In this document: positions 27,736-41,500 of the stretch, piece by piece
Numbering within the stretch: position 1 is the stretch's first letter
Layout: each line of letters opens with the position of its first letter
From: Todiramphus chloris collaris
Lineage: Eukaryota > Chordata > Aves > Coraciiformes > Alcedinidae
Reading direction: 5' to 3'
Assembly: GCA_025345505.1 (NCBI GenBank)
Contig: JANVCC010000018.1
Span: 8,938,462-9,002,461, forward strand
DNA length: 64,000 bases
Position numbers and translations under genes: made by a program
The notes under the pieces: model-generated
The model's database searches: none
The model's input: the letters and a program-made list of their open reading frames with translations, nothing else
Told to the model about the DNA's origin: nothing

Positions 27736-27883
27736 TGAGTATATCTCTCTGGAGATATTCTAGACCCGCCTGGACGCATTCCTGTGTGACCTGGTCTAGG
27801 TGGTCCTGCTCTGGCAGGGGGGTTGGACTAGATGATCTCTCGAGGTCCCTTCCAGCCCTTGACATTCTATGATTCTATGAGTT
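27736..27883 (+). mobile_element. CR1 LINE 3' end (right arm of inverted pair)
   Basis: Reads CTGTGTGACCTGGTCTAGG-type sequence, GGGTTGGACTAGATGATCTC, GAGGTCCCTTCCAGCCC, and ends with two ATTCTATGA octamers, the CR1 3' signature. It belongs to the same CR1 type as 27368-27640 in opposite orientation. Confidence 0.93.
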
Positions 27884-29009
27884 ACAAATGTACATTTTAA
27901 AGCGTTTAACAAAATGGCCATTCTCTGCTATAAAACGGTGTCCAGAACAAAATCCAAGTGTTGACACTTGCACAAGTGCTTCTCCTCCAACCCGTGGTGA
28001 CCAGTTCACTGCACTCACAAAGGGAAAGTCACTGGAACCCTCTCAGAAGCTCCAGCAAGAGTCGCACACCAACTGCCACTAGAGGAATACTCACTGTGAC
28101 CCGTGACAACCACAGATTATGCTCCAGGCTTAGTCCTCTCTTCTGCCCACCCCACTCCCCAGGTAGATCTCCACACTGAGCACGTTTGGTTGCTCTCAGT
28201 TCAGGCTCAACTTGCCTTTATCACCAGTAGGTTTCAGCTGAACCAATGCACCCAAGTTAGAGGCAGTTTTCTGCTCAGCTGCTGATCTTCCACCCATTGA
28301 CACAACAGCAAAGCTGACACACAGAACATTTTTTCCATTGCCCACCAGTCTGATTCATGAAGGGCTTCCAAAAGCTTGTATGCAAAGGCAACAAGTACCC
28401 TTTTCAATTATTTGCAAGGTAACAAACTGGCTTGTGAGTTCAGGTAATTTTAAAAAAAAAATTACTCTTTCTTTGGTTGGGGGAAACTCACCCTTTTCCC
28501 TCGTTCTTCCATGCTAAGTTTTGGCATTTGAAAATTTCTTTGGCTGAGGATGAAAAATGGCAGCCAGGCTTTTCCAGAGCATGCCATGTACACTGTGAGC
28601 CATATTTCAGACTCACACGAGGAAATCTCTGCATGGCGAGTGCTGTGCAATCAGCTAGTGTTGTCTTTCCTGCCATTGCCACTAACGCTGGCAGCTGAAC
28701 AGAAAAATCTGGGAGCCCACATCTGTACCATGAAGCTTCCTTCTACAAAAATGTTTGGATTTCATTTATGGAACAGAGTATGTCATGTAACTGTCCTCAT
28801 AGGTCTTTTACGATCAGCTGCTGCACCAAACTTAGAAACCATTTCAAATGTGTACTGTGGCACTACTGCTTTAGAACCGTGTTACTCCACATTTCTATGA
28901 ACAGTTTGGACAATGAAGAGGATGGCACATTTTAAAAACTTAGTAGCAACAAGAACATCCCCGTAGATGAGTTCAGAGATCAAAGAGATTAAGAAAAAAC
29001 AAAAAAGAT
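27884..29009. other. Intergenic, no recognised gene
   Basis: Lies between the inverted CR1 pair and the old CR1 remnant. Only short random frames; nothing else identifiable. Confidence 0.55.
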
Positions 29010-29500
29010 AAATGAATGAAGCTCTGCACGACTTAATTCAGTACATATACATGCAAAATACTAAACTTGAGAAGGATGAACCAGAGGTTGCAAATGCAAG
29101 CTGGCAGCAGTACAGTGAAAGAGGGCCTGGAGTTATAATGGATCAGAAACAAAGATGCGTCAACAATATGAGGCTCTCTTCGAGACAGGAGATAATTAAT
29201 CTGTTCTGGCCCACACTGGAAGAGCCTCAAATAGACCACTGTGGCTCAATTAGAAAGAACAAAGATAAACTGGGGAGACTAAAGTGCAGCAGCCAGAATG
29301 ATGAAAGGATTCAAAACTATGACCTACAGGCAAAGGCTGAAGAACTGGGGTTTGTTTTGTCTAATAGAGGCAAAGCTTAAGGGGTTAAAAATTGGAGCTT
29401 TCCATTACGTAAGAAGAGCAATATTGAGTTATTCTCCAGGCAAAGTGAGAGAAAGAGAAAACAAAACTCTTTGTATCAAGAGAAATGTGGGTAGGTTATT
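29010..29500 (+). mobile_element. Ancient CR1-type LINE fragment
   Basis: Ordered motifs of an older CR1 region are present: GGCCTGGAGTTATAATGGAT, CAATATGAGGCTCTC, AGAATGATGAAAGGATTCAA, CTATGACCTACAGGCAAAGG and CTGAAGAACTGGGG, resembling the CR1 segment before the tail. The 122-codon open frame at 29012-29380 comes from this and is not a gene. Confidence 0.6.
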
Positions 29501-32500
29501 GCAGGTGGGTAGGTTACCTGCACACGTGTAGACCCCTTGACATAAACAGGAGATTTCAGGCGGACTAGCTCTGCTTAACCCCACGTCAGTGTTAATTATG
29601 CTTAATCCGCTTCACGGGGGGTTGCACTGCTGGTGCTGTGCCTGTCTGGGTTGGTATCTGAGCCTACCCTGGGCACAGCATCCTGAGCAGACAGAGTTGG
29701 TGCCCGCCAGCCGAGAGAAGCCAGGAGTGAAGAGCTGCAGTGATCTGCACGGGGATGCTCTGCCCTGCTAACGGCCGAGCTCCGGTGTGACCTGGCTCCC
29801 CTAAACCCTGCCTGCGACAGCACGGGAAAGGGAGCGTGCAAGGTGGGAGCTGTCTCAGAGACTCCCAGGAAGGTTTCTTGCCTGTATTCTGGGGAGAAAG
29901 AGGAATTTGTTGTGTGATAGGAGAAAGGAAGGGGAAGTTCTTTAAACCAAGCTGATTGCTTCACAGTGTAGTCAGATCTTGGGTTTATAATGCAAGTAAC
30001 CATTTGAAACCAGGCCACAGCTGCTCTTACTAACACCAGCAAATAGCTACTTCCAACAGCATCCTACCATCCTGGCATAGCCAAAGCATGATACAGAGCA
30101 GGACTTGCTGAATTTCTGTTCTGATAACCCCCAAGAACTTGAAATCTGCCACGGTAAGAGCTTACTAATATCTGCAACACATTCCTACTATTGTTGAAGG
30201 GAGTTAACAGGCTGGAATCAAAGGCAGCAGATATAACTTCTACCTTCCTGATGGAGTTGCATCCAACTGTGCTGCGCCCCAGTGTGAGACTTGTTTCTGT
30301 CCTGCATTGGCCTGTTCCACAAAACAGCAAAAGACTCAGGCCAAAACCTTTCAGACAAGTCGAGCAATCAGCTTCTGCAAACCAGTTACTTCTAGTGCAG
30401 CAGGTTTATTGAAGCTGTGAGCTGTTGGCATAAGAAAGGTTTGGCTGTGTGAAAAGGGGTAAAGAAACAGGTCCTTAAACACTGTGTCTAAAACAACCTG
30501 GGAATGTTCCTCCATGCTGTGAGCAACCCAGCACTCAATCATCTGAAGTAGCTGCTCTGACAGGATTTAAAGTCCTCATAATTAGGTCTTATACATAAAA
30601 ATCCAAAGCACAGCCTTTCAGTTTTAAATAGTTCTTGCCTGTATTCACCCTGCTGCCTGGGTTTTGTGCTGCTCTGCCTTGTGTCTGTGGAGGCTTTGTC
30701 ATTATCCACCCACAGCAGTAGCAGAAAATTTCCTTGGGCTTGAACCTAACTTTTGTTTTAGTGCAGTTTCTGACACCTCTCTCCCACTCCTGCCCCCAGG
30801 AATAACTCCCAGAGAGGGTGAATCACTTCAAAGGGTTGTGGAGATGGAAATGAGAAGCTCGTTCTGGCTCCAGCGTCTTCCTGAAACACCTTGCACCATC
30901 TCGGGGCGTACGCTGCAGCCAGCAGAGACACCTTTCCCTACCTGACTGGGGAGCCCAAAGGAAACAGGCTTTGCAGAAGGTCTCAAGCATTTTCCCATCT
31001 GTCCCCAGCAAAACCACACAAACACAGACTGCTTTCACTTTCCCATGCCCTCTCCCACCTAAGGTGCATCTGCAAACAGGATGGCATAAGCCTGTGGGGA
31101 TGGGCAGAAGGCAAAGTGGCAGCTGATGGCAGCTGATGGCTGCAAGAGCTGTTGGTGCCCTTCCTCTGGCTTTCAGAGCCACCTTCCCTCTCTGTTACCA
31201 GAGCTTGCTCAGGTGGTTACATCCTTTAGCTCTGTCCTAGAGGTCTCCTCATTGCCATGCTCTGTGTTGCTTTCCTGGGAGCATCTCAATCACAAAGAAG
31301 TCCCAAGATAGAGTAGCTGATAGGGTGGCGATGATGCTCTTCACCACCTCTAAGCCCCTGGCAAGGTGAAAGGATAGTAGGCAGGTCTCTGGGTGGCAGC
31401 TGCCAGCTGGGAACTTCCTGTGGACAGAGGAGGCAGAGAGCTGGCAGTTGGTAGTTCTACAAACAGAAGTAGGCTGATTTTAGAGACTTTCTAAAGATTG
31501 GAGAGAGTTAGAGATAAGGTCTAACCACAATCTGCCATTCAAAGGAAAGCTTATGTTCAAAGCGGGAGGCTTTGGACAACTTCAATGGCAGATAATCACG
31601 ACTTTCATCCCTGACACACAAGTTGTTGATGTGTCTGTATGAGCTTCAGGGTGCTTCAAAGAGAGGTGAGAATTTAAATGTCCTAAATACACATGAAAAT
31701 GAGGATTATGCAGAGAAAAGTGACATAAGGGTAACCTAAATTGGCTTACTGTGCCTGCAAGATTATTCGTCTGGTGATGGATAATTGTCAGAATACTTAG
31801 AATTAGGGTTTGGAACAGTGTAAGATATCTGAACATCAATCTGAATCCTCTGAACCCTCTCTTTCCAAATGAAGGTGGGCAGCCTCACACCACTGGGCTC
31901 TCCTGTTGATTCCCCTGGCACTAGTCCGTGTGTTCCGGGCTAGACATGCCGTGAGTGGAGCCTGTCTTGTGTGAACGTGGTGGCCGTGCCTGCAGTCTCA
32001 GCCAGGAAAGCAAATAAAACCGAAATGCAAATGTTATCTGACCACTTCTGAACTTCAAAAGCATTTAAGGTTAAGCTGTGATGTTGGGATATAGATATGT
32101 GTTAAAAAATAGCAGCAGTTGGAAGGGCAGAGCAAAGAAGCTTCCTGTGGTTGAGGTTTTTTTTTCCCCAGACTGGATTTCCTGTCCAAGCACACTCAGC
32201 ACCAGGAGAAAGGCACAATTGTGCCGACCAGAAGGACAAAAGTCAAAGAGGATCCATGATGAGGAGTGAACAGGTAGGTGCTGTAGGTATGATTGAACTC
32301 TGGGACTCCTTTGGAAACCTCAGCCTGGCACTGAGCTTGCTCCAAGCAGTCTGACACGGATGACACTGGGCACCGAGCCCTCTGACACACCGGTGTTTCC
32401 TCACAGGCACTTGCCCAAGCATCTTCTGTGCAACACGGACCTGCCCATTACTTAATGTTGTACGTAATCAAGTAGGAGGGACTCAAAACACACAGTGAGA

Positions 32501-35500
32501 TTAGGCACGTGTGTTCAAACTGCCATGTCAGACTATATATGTGACACAGATACTGAAGTGAATTATAGCAGTTTCGGGGTTTTTAACCCACCTACTTGGG
32601 TTTTTTTTCTGTGCATACTCATATTTTAGGTGTTCTTCACCCAATGACACATTATGCAACTTGTTAATTGAGGTAGGTAGAGACTTTGTAACCCTAAATT
32701 GTGCCTGAGAGGCTGTCCTATGGCACAGGGCTCTGCTGGGCTCCTAAGGGCAAGCGCTGGCTTTGGCAGTGCCAGGAGCAGACGCTCCCCACCTTCCCCA
32801 GAGAAACTTGCTCTTGCAGGATTCTCATGGCAACAGGGGGACTAAGAGTGCAGTGAAGCTGACAACTCAGCAGGCAGCAGAAGCACTGAAAATCTGCTCT
32901 GTGGGTTTTCAGGAGCAGGCATGAAAGAAACGACATGGTTTAGGATGCTGTCAGAGGGGGAAAGGCTGCTTTCATGTCACCTTAATGGCAGGGGAAGCCT
33001 GACAGGGTTTCATCACTGCTCTCAACACAGCACAAAGCCTGCCATCCTGCCCGGGTGAGGGATGGTTATTCATTCACCAAACTTCAAGTGCCGGAGGAAG
33101 TCTTTTAGCACCTGAGTACACGCACATAAATCATCAGCCGTGTCAAAGAGTCTGAGGAGTTTTTAAAGGCACCTAGTCTTCTCACACAGCCTCCTTGGTG
33201 CGCCAGCAGAGGTACCACCAGCCTTTGATGAGGAAAGCAATGAAAGGAATGACTGGCCCAGGTCAAGAGCCAATTTTTGGCTACCAGCTTCAGCCCTGGA
33301 GCCTCCCCACCTCAGCCTGTGGAACTGGAGAGAACACCCAAGTGCTATCACACTTTTAATGATTCATTGCTCCAAGCCTTACTTTGGGGGAAACAGCAGA
33401 CAAGTTAAAGAGTATGGGAAATGCAAGATGTACCTTTGGGATAAGGTCCCCAGTACATGTATCTTTATGACTGCCTATTCATTAGCCATTTGGTATTTAA
33501 TTGCTCAGGATGCTCCCCCTGTGTCTTCTCTATAGCAGAACATACGGATGGTCTGGAGAAATGAAGGTCGCAGCTGAGTAACACATATCTCTGCTGTTTA
33601 CAGGCTTGGCAGATGTGAGTGGGGATGGCAGGGTCAGGGAGAGCATTACAACACTTTCTCTCATCTAACAAAGAACTTACCAGTTGGAGTAGCATTACAG
33701 CTCCCTTTGCCTGCTGGGAAAGGCACCTCTGCTGAGAGGGATCCTATTTGCAAGGGCCAACTGCACTGATGCTATTCCCATGTGAGACAGTCTTGAAACA
33801 ACGAGCAAAGCCAGCACCAACAGAAAACTGTCCTAGCCCTAGACACAGTTACAAAGACCCATGGCTGAAAGTAGGGAATCCTTAAAAAGCCTTTTTCAGG
33901 TTTGAAATAAGGGATTCAAGATGTGGGTTCCATGTATCAAGATCTTCCTGTTGAATGATCAAAAGGTGAAAGATAAATCTTCATTCATGTATAACTGCCT
34001 TCCTGAGCACTCTTTGACTACAAATTCAGCCCCTATGGGGATTTGATTGGCCAGTGGCTGAGAAGAAAATAATACAGAAGAACCATAGGATGTCCCAGCC
34101 TTCCAGGTACCTTATAGTAGCCCAGGGCTATGGCAGGAGAGATGAGGCTTTTGTGGGTCAAATCAAATCCTGCCCCTTCGTACACAAGGTAACAAACCAT
34201 GCCTATGCTGAGTGAGGGAGAGGAAAACACCTGGATAGCCATCTCCTGGGCTTCTTGGGAAAATCTTGCTGATAGGAGCTCATTCCCCCCCCTCAATTAA
34301 ACTTATCTCTGTTGTAGTTTAGATGTCATTCCCTGTAAAAATTTCAGATGCCCGAAGAGGAAGGGAGATTAGAATAAAATGAATCCCTCAGGCCAGAAAG
34401 GCAGCCATTTATTCATTTGCAACCATGGTTGTGTGACTGCAACTTTCTCAGCACAGCCACTTGGGTCTTAGGAAAGTCCTTGAGATGGAAGAGCAAGAAG
34501 TGCTCTCCTATTAGAACATGAGTGTAAGGCTTTGGTCTCTCCAGCTGCACCCAGGCAAACCCCAGCTCTTCCAGCTGGTAAACAGGGCACTTGTCCCCAC
34601 AAGCAGAGGGTCTAAATCAGGGCAGAAAAGCACACCCTTTCTGAGGATAGATAAGGATTTCTACACTTTTCTTTTCCTCACTATTATGATCAATCCAACC
34701 TAACAGAGAATGTTTATCTGTAATATATTGTTCTGAGGTGTCCATCACACAACTGAACACTGGAGCAGCATTGCCCCATCACAGAACATGTTTAAGAGGG
34801 GCATGGCAACACAGCAGAGCAATGACAAGCCTGTAAGTCCTTGCTGAGACTGCAAAGGAGTCACCTCAGTAGGCAAAGGTGACATGAGTATATGGGAATT
34901 GGGCTGCAAGGACAGGTTTGATAGAGGCCAGTGCTGCGGAAGCTGAGCAGCGTTGGACAGTTGTGGAGCAGAGACATCACTGCTGCACCAGCCCCTGCAG
35001 ACCACGGCTGCCTGGTGGAGGACATGGGCCAGCCTGGCTGGGGGACACTGTCCTCTTCTGTGCTCAGGCTGCGTTTGTGGAAGGTCTGAGCTGGCCACCA
35101 GGCTCTGCCACCACTCTGAGTCTCCCCGCAACAGGCACAGCCAGACACCACGGTGGTGTTTCCATGGGTTTCATGTTTGATAGCTAAATAGCTGAAGAGA
35201 GGTTTTTCTTCCTGTTTGGCTGGCTATGTGCATTAGCAAAGGAAAGCTTAACTAGGCCTTTACAGATCTTCATTTTTCTGTTACACTTGCCATATCACAA
35301 GTTTCATCACTAAACTGAAAACCAAGGCATTTCTTGTGGCATCGAAGCTGCAAATTGGAATGTCAAGTAAAATGAAGACTTATAGGGTTGTAATTCCCCA
35401 GGAGAAAAGAGGGGCCACTTCTATAAAACACTTCTGTCAGCTCCTTGGAAATCTTTCCAGCAGGTTCAACCTCTGAAGGAGGAATTTACAAGCTGGAGAT

Positions 35501-38500
35501 TATTAAAAGCCAGAATTGTGAAAATGAATATCAGCCCTTGCTTAAAAGGCTGCTTTGGTCCAAGTCAGTAATAGCACAGCTAATGGAAAGGCAGTACGTA
35601 TTCAATACATCATTTTATCCACTGTCACAAATGCAGAGTGAAACTCCATGACAATCCTGGATATTCATTCTGATTGCAAGTTGCAGACCTGTCACTTTGC
35701 ATCAGCATCTAAAACCTCTCGGATTCCCTTCCAGGGAATGTTTGGGGCCTAGCATCAATCTAGTTAAGTGCACAAAAATGTGGTGAAATCCAAAATGAAT
35801 GGCCAGACTCTGCCTTCTTTACATTCAGGTCAGGTTTTGGCACTGAAGAACAGGGGTAGAATCTGGCCCTGGGGTCCCAAAGATACTGCGAGCCAAGGCA
35901 GAGGAGGCTGCGCTGGCTCTACCCACTGCCAGTTTCCTTCTCATGCGACTCCAGTCATGCAGCAATCCCCAAATAGGAGTTCATACCTTTTCACCTTCAG
36001 AGCTGGACTATTTCTGCTCTCTGGTACTCAGAAATAAGTCTCCCTCCCAGGAAGGACTCATGCTAAAAATATCTCCATGCAAGTTTCCTGAGTCCTAACG
36101 TTTCTCACAGAAGAGTGCGGCTCCTTGTCCAGCAGCGACAAGCCCGGCTGGGTTTTGCAGTGCCTTTAGTAATGTCTTTGTGCTGATACAGCTCCAGAGA
36201 AGAGGCAGAGATGCATGCAGAGATGCATGCAGGAGCAGTAGCATTGCTGTAGCCGTGGTGGTCTAGACACCAGTGAGACAAAGCTAGGATAATCTCTTCT
36301 AATTTTAATATATCAGCTTATTCAGGAGGAAGGCTTGATTGTGAAAAGTGCTTTGACTCACGAGTGTTTTCAACTCTGTTTTCCATTGGGCCCTTCAAAA
36401 AACAATACCACAGTTTTCTGAGGCACTGGTTAAACTGATGGAAACAGTGAATGAAAACTGATGGAAACAGGCCTGAAGGGATGAAGTCTTTTGCTCAGGG
36501 GAATCAGCAGCAAGCCCAGGAGCAGAGCAGAGGTTCTCCAGACAACCATGCATCAAGGCACTAGTAGGCCACGCTTTTCCTTCAAGAAAGAAGCTTATTA
36601 ACAAAAATTAAGCAATGGCAAACTGCAGGGGTTTAGCTGCCTTACGATGCCTACCAAGCAAGTTTAGTCATGACTTCAACACAACTTTAGGCTGCCAGTT
36701 TGCAAAGGAGCATCTCAGCAGGTGTTGGCACAGCTGAATTTTGCCTGTAGGAGAAGGAAAAAAGAAAGGCTTGGTCTGTCTTTTCCAAGGAAGGAGAGGA
36801 AACAGGGAAAAAGAGAGACCTACAGGGGAACCCTACAGAACCAGGTGGCAGGAAAGTGAGGATAAGCCTGAGGTATTGCTGGTGCTGGCTTTGACCATCC
36901 TCTGTTCCCCAGCTAAACTCTCTTGTCTCTCCTGGGCCAGAGCCCAAGGAAAAGGGAATTTCCTAGAGGGAAAAGAGACAGTTCATGGTGGTGGCTCTTC
37001 TCTGCCCCAGCAGCTGCTGCCCCAGGTGCCTGTGCCCGAAGGCAGCTCTTGCTGGCAACCTTTGTTCCCCACCAAGAGAGAGAAGCAGCTGCTACTGCAC
37101 ATGTTAAACTCTTGCGACACAAAACCAAGGAGCGTAGAAGGCACTGGAAGTGGAGGAGGAAATGCTTTCTACATCATCTGTAATTAATTCAGCACCAAAA
37201 GTGTTTCAGAGTCAGGCCCTCCGCCTTGTCTGCACACAAAAACTGGCACTCCAAAAGAAATCTGAACGCTGTACTGCAGCAGCAGTGATGCAGGCAAAAC
37301 GTGTTGTACCTAGTGCCATATGGGAAGGAGAGGAGCCAGTGGTGTAGGGCAGCTCCACACTCTGAGCTGCGTTGATAGTGCTATTTCAGGGGATTTGTAA
37401 ATCACCTCCTTGTACTGGACAGTTTTCATGTGAAACTAAGCCTAGAAGGGCACGTGAGCCAGGCCTGATGAGAAGGAGGGTATTAGGCACAACTGAGCCA
37501 CTAATGAGAAATGTTTGGAAAAAACATTAGCCCTTCAGCCTCAGGGCATGAAAATATTGAAGGGGCATCTAAGAATAAGGTTTTCACCAGAAAATCCCTT
37601 CTGAAGTGTCAAACCCTCCCACTGGCAGCCCAGCACAACCTACTGTGGCAGAGCCCATGACTCAGTGACAGACCCAGAGCCCCCAAAACCAGCTGCTGGA
37701 TTAAATGGACAATGTAGAAACCCCAAGTTTGGGTAAGCCCAAGAAATACAAGCTCTATGACTAAAAAAAAGATGCTGTCAGACTGTTAAATATTTAGCTG
37801 CCAGCCGGGGTTACTATGGAGAGGGGTGGCTCTGTATGCATTATGTGCAGTAAGAAACACCAACTGCAAGATTTAAAGACCCTGAAAGGAAGAAAAGCAG
37901 TGGGGACAGCAATATATGTAAGTATAAGATGGACAAACACAGGACCAGCACGTTTCAGGCTGTTCATTTGATTAACCTGGTGGTATCTCCTTTGCCTCAC
38001 ATTGTATGGGTCCTGTAAACAGCAGGCACTTGGTCATCAAAAGGAGAAGAAATACTGAGAGGGGAAAAAAATTCCTTTGTGAGTCAGCTATAAATGAACA
38101 TGAGGAAAGGGAGCAGAGTCAGGTGTCTCTGGGACCTCGTCAGCCTAATTTACTTCTTATCTACAAGGGAGAAAACATGAACAGGGAGAACTTAAAGTTT
38201 CCTCAGCTGTTCAAAAACGACAGGAGTGAAGGGCAAGCACAGCACGGTTAATGTCTGCAGCCAGATAAGGGCTGTGCAGAGATGCAGATAAAGTTGACAT
38301 TTCTTATCCAGTTATCAGGGAGTTTGGCAGGGGTGCCACATGTTTGATGTGAAAGGAGGAGACTTCCCACATCCCCTCTACACTGGCTGCTCACTGCAGT
38401 GCCTGACTGATAATCTTCTCCAGCCTGGGAGGAATACTGCTGGCTTTGTTGGGGCTGGGTATTTTCCTTTGCTAAAAAAAAAAAAAAATAACTTAAAAAA

Positions 38501-41112
38501 AATAATAATAAAAAAGCTCACACAGACTGCTTCCAAAGCTGACTAAACTGCTGGTCGAGCTTGAAAAGCAGGCAGTGTCCTACACACGCTGAATCCATGA
38601 ACTCACCTAGGAAGCATCCCTTCGTTAGGCTACTGGCTTCATGCTGCACAGGGAGAGGACACACTCCTTGAGCTTGACAGCACAGTTTTGTGAGAGTAAT
38701 TTGTTGATCTCCCAGTATGAAGCTGAGATACTGAAGGTGTAGGAGGAATAAATGTTCTGCGGGCTCAGTCTAGCTCCGTCAGTCCTAATCACTAATAGGT
38801 GGCTGCAGGCTTTCACCGCTGTTTTCCCTTCCTCGTTTAAAACAGAAAAACAAAGCTGAGTGACAGCTATGGAAAATAAAATCAGTTGTTTTGGCCACAA
38901 AAATGGGCTGAGTATGAGAACTGGCAGTGACTCAGCTCCTCTCACCTGCCCCAGTTCTGGTTTGGCTCAGGAGTGTGGTGACCCTCAGATCATCAACAGG
39001 ATGGCACTGAGAGGAGAGCTGGAGCTGTGCTCACCAGCGCTGTGCCCTCACCTGCACATGCCCCTGTGTCTGGAGGGGTCTGGAGCCCCCCAAACCGTGT
39101 CTGAGCCTGGTTGCCTTCCCCACTGTCAAGGGAATGTGCTGTATTCGTGTCTGTACTGTGAAAAAACCCCAACTTTGTCAAATGCAGGTAAGATGGCTCC
39201 ACGTGAAGCCAAAAGAAAAGCTGGAGGTAACATTCAAAATTAATAGTCCTTGCCTGTTTGTACTTACCTGGAAGTGTTGCACATGTGCTGCTGCATCACA
39301 AGGTTGATGAATCTCCCCTAGATATGCTCAAGAGTAAACCAGAGACTGAAACATCTCTACAGGAGAAATCCAGCTGAATATTTTCCATCTGTAAATGTAG
39401 GAGCATCCCACAGACTCTGGTTCTTTAGGAAAGAATCGAAACTCAGGTGCTTGCCAGAACAAAGGACCTTCTTTGTAAAAACATCAGACTCCTTTACGAA
39501 GAGTGGGGTGAGAGACAATAGTCAGGGTCAGACAGGAATGACTGGGAAGTGCACAAGCAAGGCGTGAATCCCAGCAATAAACACAGTCTTCTCAGACCAG
39601 AGTCTGAAATGTTTTCCTTCTAAGAACAGATTTGACCCAAGAGCTCCTTTCCAGTTGTACAGACAGGAAATACATGTAGCCAGTAATTTAGCAATATGGT
39701 TTTCCAATACCAGGGAAAAGGTTCATTAATCTTGGCATATTAATAAATGGACATCTATATAGCAACAAATAAGCTGGACATTAGATTTCAAGTTCAAGGA
39801 GGTGATCATGCTCAGAGCAGCTTTCTGATGCCAAAAGTAGAGGTTAGAGGAGGAAAAAAATACTAAATCTGACTGCCTTCCAGGGGAATTTTAATAATAT
39901 GGGAAAATCACAGGGGATTAGCATGTCCCGGGGTGGAGAGGGCACACGATTGGGATCCAGCCAGGGTCTGCAGCCAGGACCAGGGCTCCCAGGTATAGTG
40001 CAGGCTGTGAGTGCCCATGCAAAGAGGCAGCACTTGGGACAGCAGGATCAGCTGTGGCTGAATGGGAAGGGGCTGCTGAGCTGGCATGTGCCCACTGGCG
40101 TGGTGGGTGGGCTGTGGGGGAGTCCTGACATCTCAGTCTGCTGAATGGTTGATCTCCTATGGTCTTGCCTTGCTGGGGGTCAGTTCAAGAGCAGGAGCTA
40201 CAGCTCAACCAAGTGGATCCCTGTCCAGGTACACATGACAACCTGGGTACTGTCACCAGGATATGTTGTGCAGGGAAAGAGTGAGGAAAACAGCAATGGG
40301 GTGAGATCTCACTGGGTGTTCAGCTGCCATCCGGAAGACAAACACATCATGCAGCACCTCTGTTTGCCAGCAATCAAAGCTGTATTTACACATTGGCACT
40401 GGGGAGTCACCCAGGCTCTGCTTACACCAGAAAGCAGCACTCTGCTCCCAGCTGAGAGGGGCCTGAGCAGCTCTGAGGGTCCCTGACCACTGGCAGGGCA
40501 CTGTCATGTACATAGGCTGTGGAAGAGGGCCCAGCCACAGGCATGGACCTTCCTGCTTCACCTCTCCTGCAAGCGCTGCCTGTTGGAACATGCAAGCACA
40601 TGAGGTCCCTGGCAGAGCTGTATAGAAATTGGTGGAAAATCATACACTGTGGAGTGATCCCAGCTTCCAAACTGAATGGCCAGAAAGGAAATGTCCTGTC
40701 AGTGCAGGGCACAGCCATGGGTCTGGAGAAGCGCTGGTCAGTGAACAGAGCAAGCTGGGTGAAGATGCTCTCCTCTGCACTACCACCCCAGTTCACTCAC
40801 CTCCTGTCCCACACGGGTGAGAACTGGATACTCAGGTCCTTGTTTCACCTGTGAAACTCACTCAGCACCCCTCAATTTAAATAATGCCCTTAGAGCTTAG
40901 CAGGATGGAAAGAGGTCACTTTTGATCATGTAGGCTTGGTGACCACCCACATAAGCTGTAGCTTGGTAGGTTGAACACTCACTGTGACATCATAGCTGTC
41001 CCACAAAGGGGAGAAATAGCTGAACATAGGTCTAACCATGGAATAATAGGTGAAAGATGAGCTCAATCTTCTCCCAAATTAGTGAATGACAGCTAAGCCA
41101 TGATGTACAAAA
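29501..41112. other. Intergenic, no recognised gene
   Basis: The longest CR1-free stretch of the desert. A mildly GC-rich patch at 29590-29830 and another at 36900-37190 have low stop density but no recognisable product. Small local duplications occur at 31117-31140 (GGCAGCTGAT twice), 36207-36231 (AGATGCATGC twice) and 36435-36470 (CTGATGGAAACAG twice). It could harbour enhancers of RHOB, but nothing in the sequence proves it. Confidence 0.55.
38474..38516. repeat. A-rich low-complexity tract
   Basis: A run of 15, then TAACTT, A runs and AATAATAATA. Simple sequence. Confidence 0.9.
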
Positions 41113-41165
41113 CCAGCATAATTTAGGTTGGAAAGACCTTGGGAGGTCACCAAGAGTGGGCTAAC
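41113..41165 (-). mobile_element. Short CR1 3'-end fragment
   Basis: The plus strand reads AATTTAGGTTGGAAAGACCT then GGGAGGTCACCAAG, a reversed CR1 terminus of about 50 bases. Confidence 0.6.
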
Positions 41166-41356
41166 AATGACATTAGTTCAGGTGAAACACTGGCATAAAT
41201 TTCTTCTGAATTCACAGGCAGCTTTTGATTAGTCAGACTTCTACTTGGTGGCAAATAATAGATGCAGTAAAGAAAAAAACCAACCCTGGCTCTCACCATG
41301 GGCTGGGCTTTGCTATTCAGTGCTCTGCTCCCCAGAAATACAACCCACTGTCTCAG

Positions 41357-41400
41357 AGGGAAGGGAAGGGAAGGGAAGGGAAGGGAAGGGAAGGGAAGGG
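41357..41400. repeat. AAGGG pentanucleotide repeat running into the assembly gap
   Basis: At least eight perfect AAGGG units end exactly where the Ns begin, so the true array is longer than shown. Regularly spaced GGG triplets make the plus strand a candidate G-quadruplex. Confidence 0.97.
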
Positions 41401-41500
41401 NNNNNNNNNNNNNNNNNNNNNNNNNNNNNNNNNNNNNNNNNNNNNNNNNNNNNNNNNNNNNNNNNNNNNNNNNNNNNNNNNNNNNNNNNNNNNNNNNNNN
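41401..41500. other. Assembly gap of 100 N
   Basis: Exactly 100 N, the conventional size for a gap of unknown length. Open frames crossing it are artefacts. Confidence 0.99.

Noticed and set aside
29012..29380. 122-codon plus-strand frame
   Set aside because: Follows an old CR1 remnant; no recognised domain and no supporting start or splice context.
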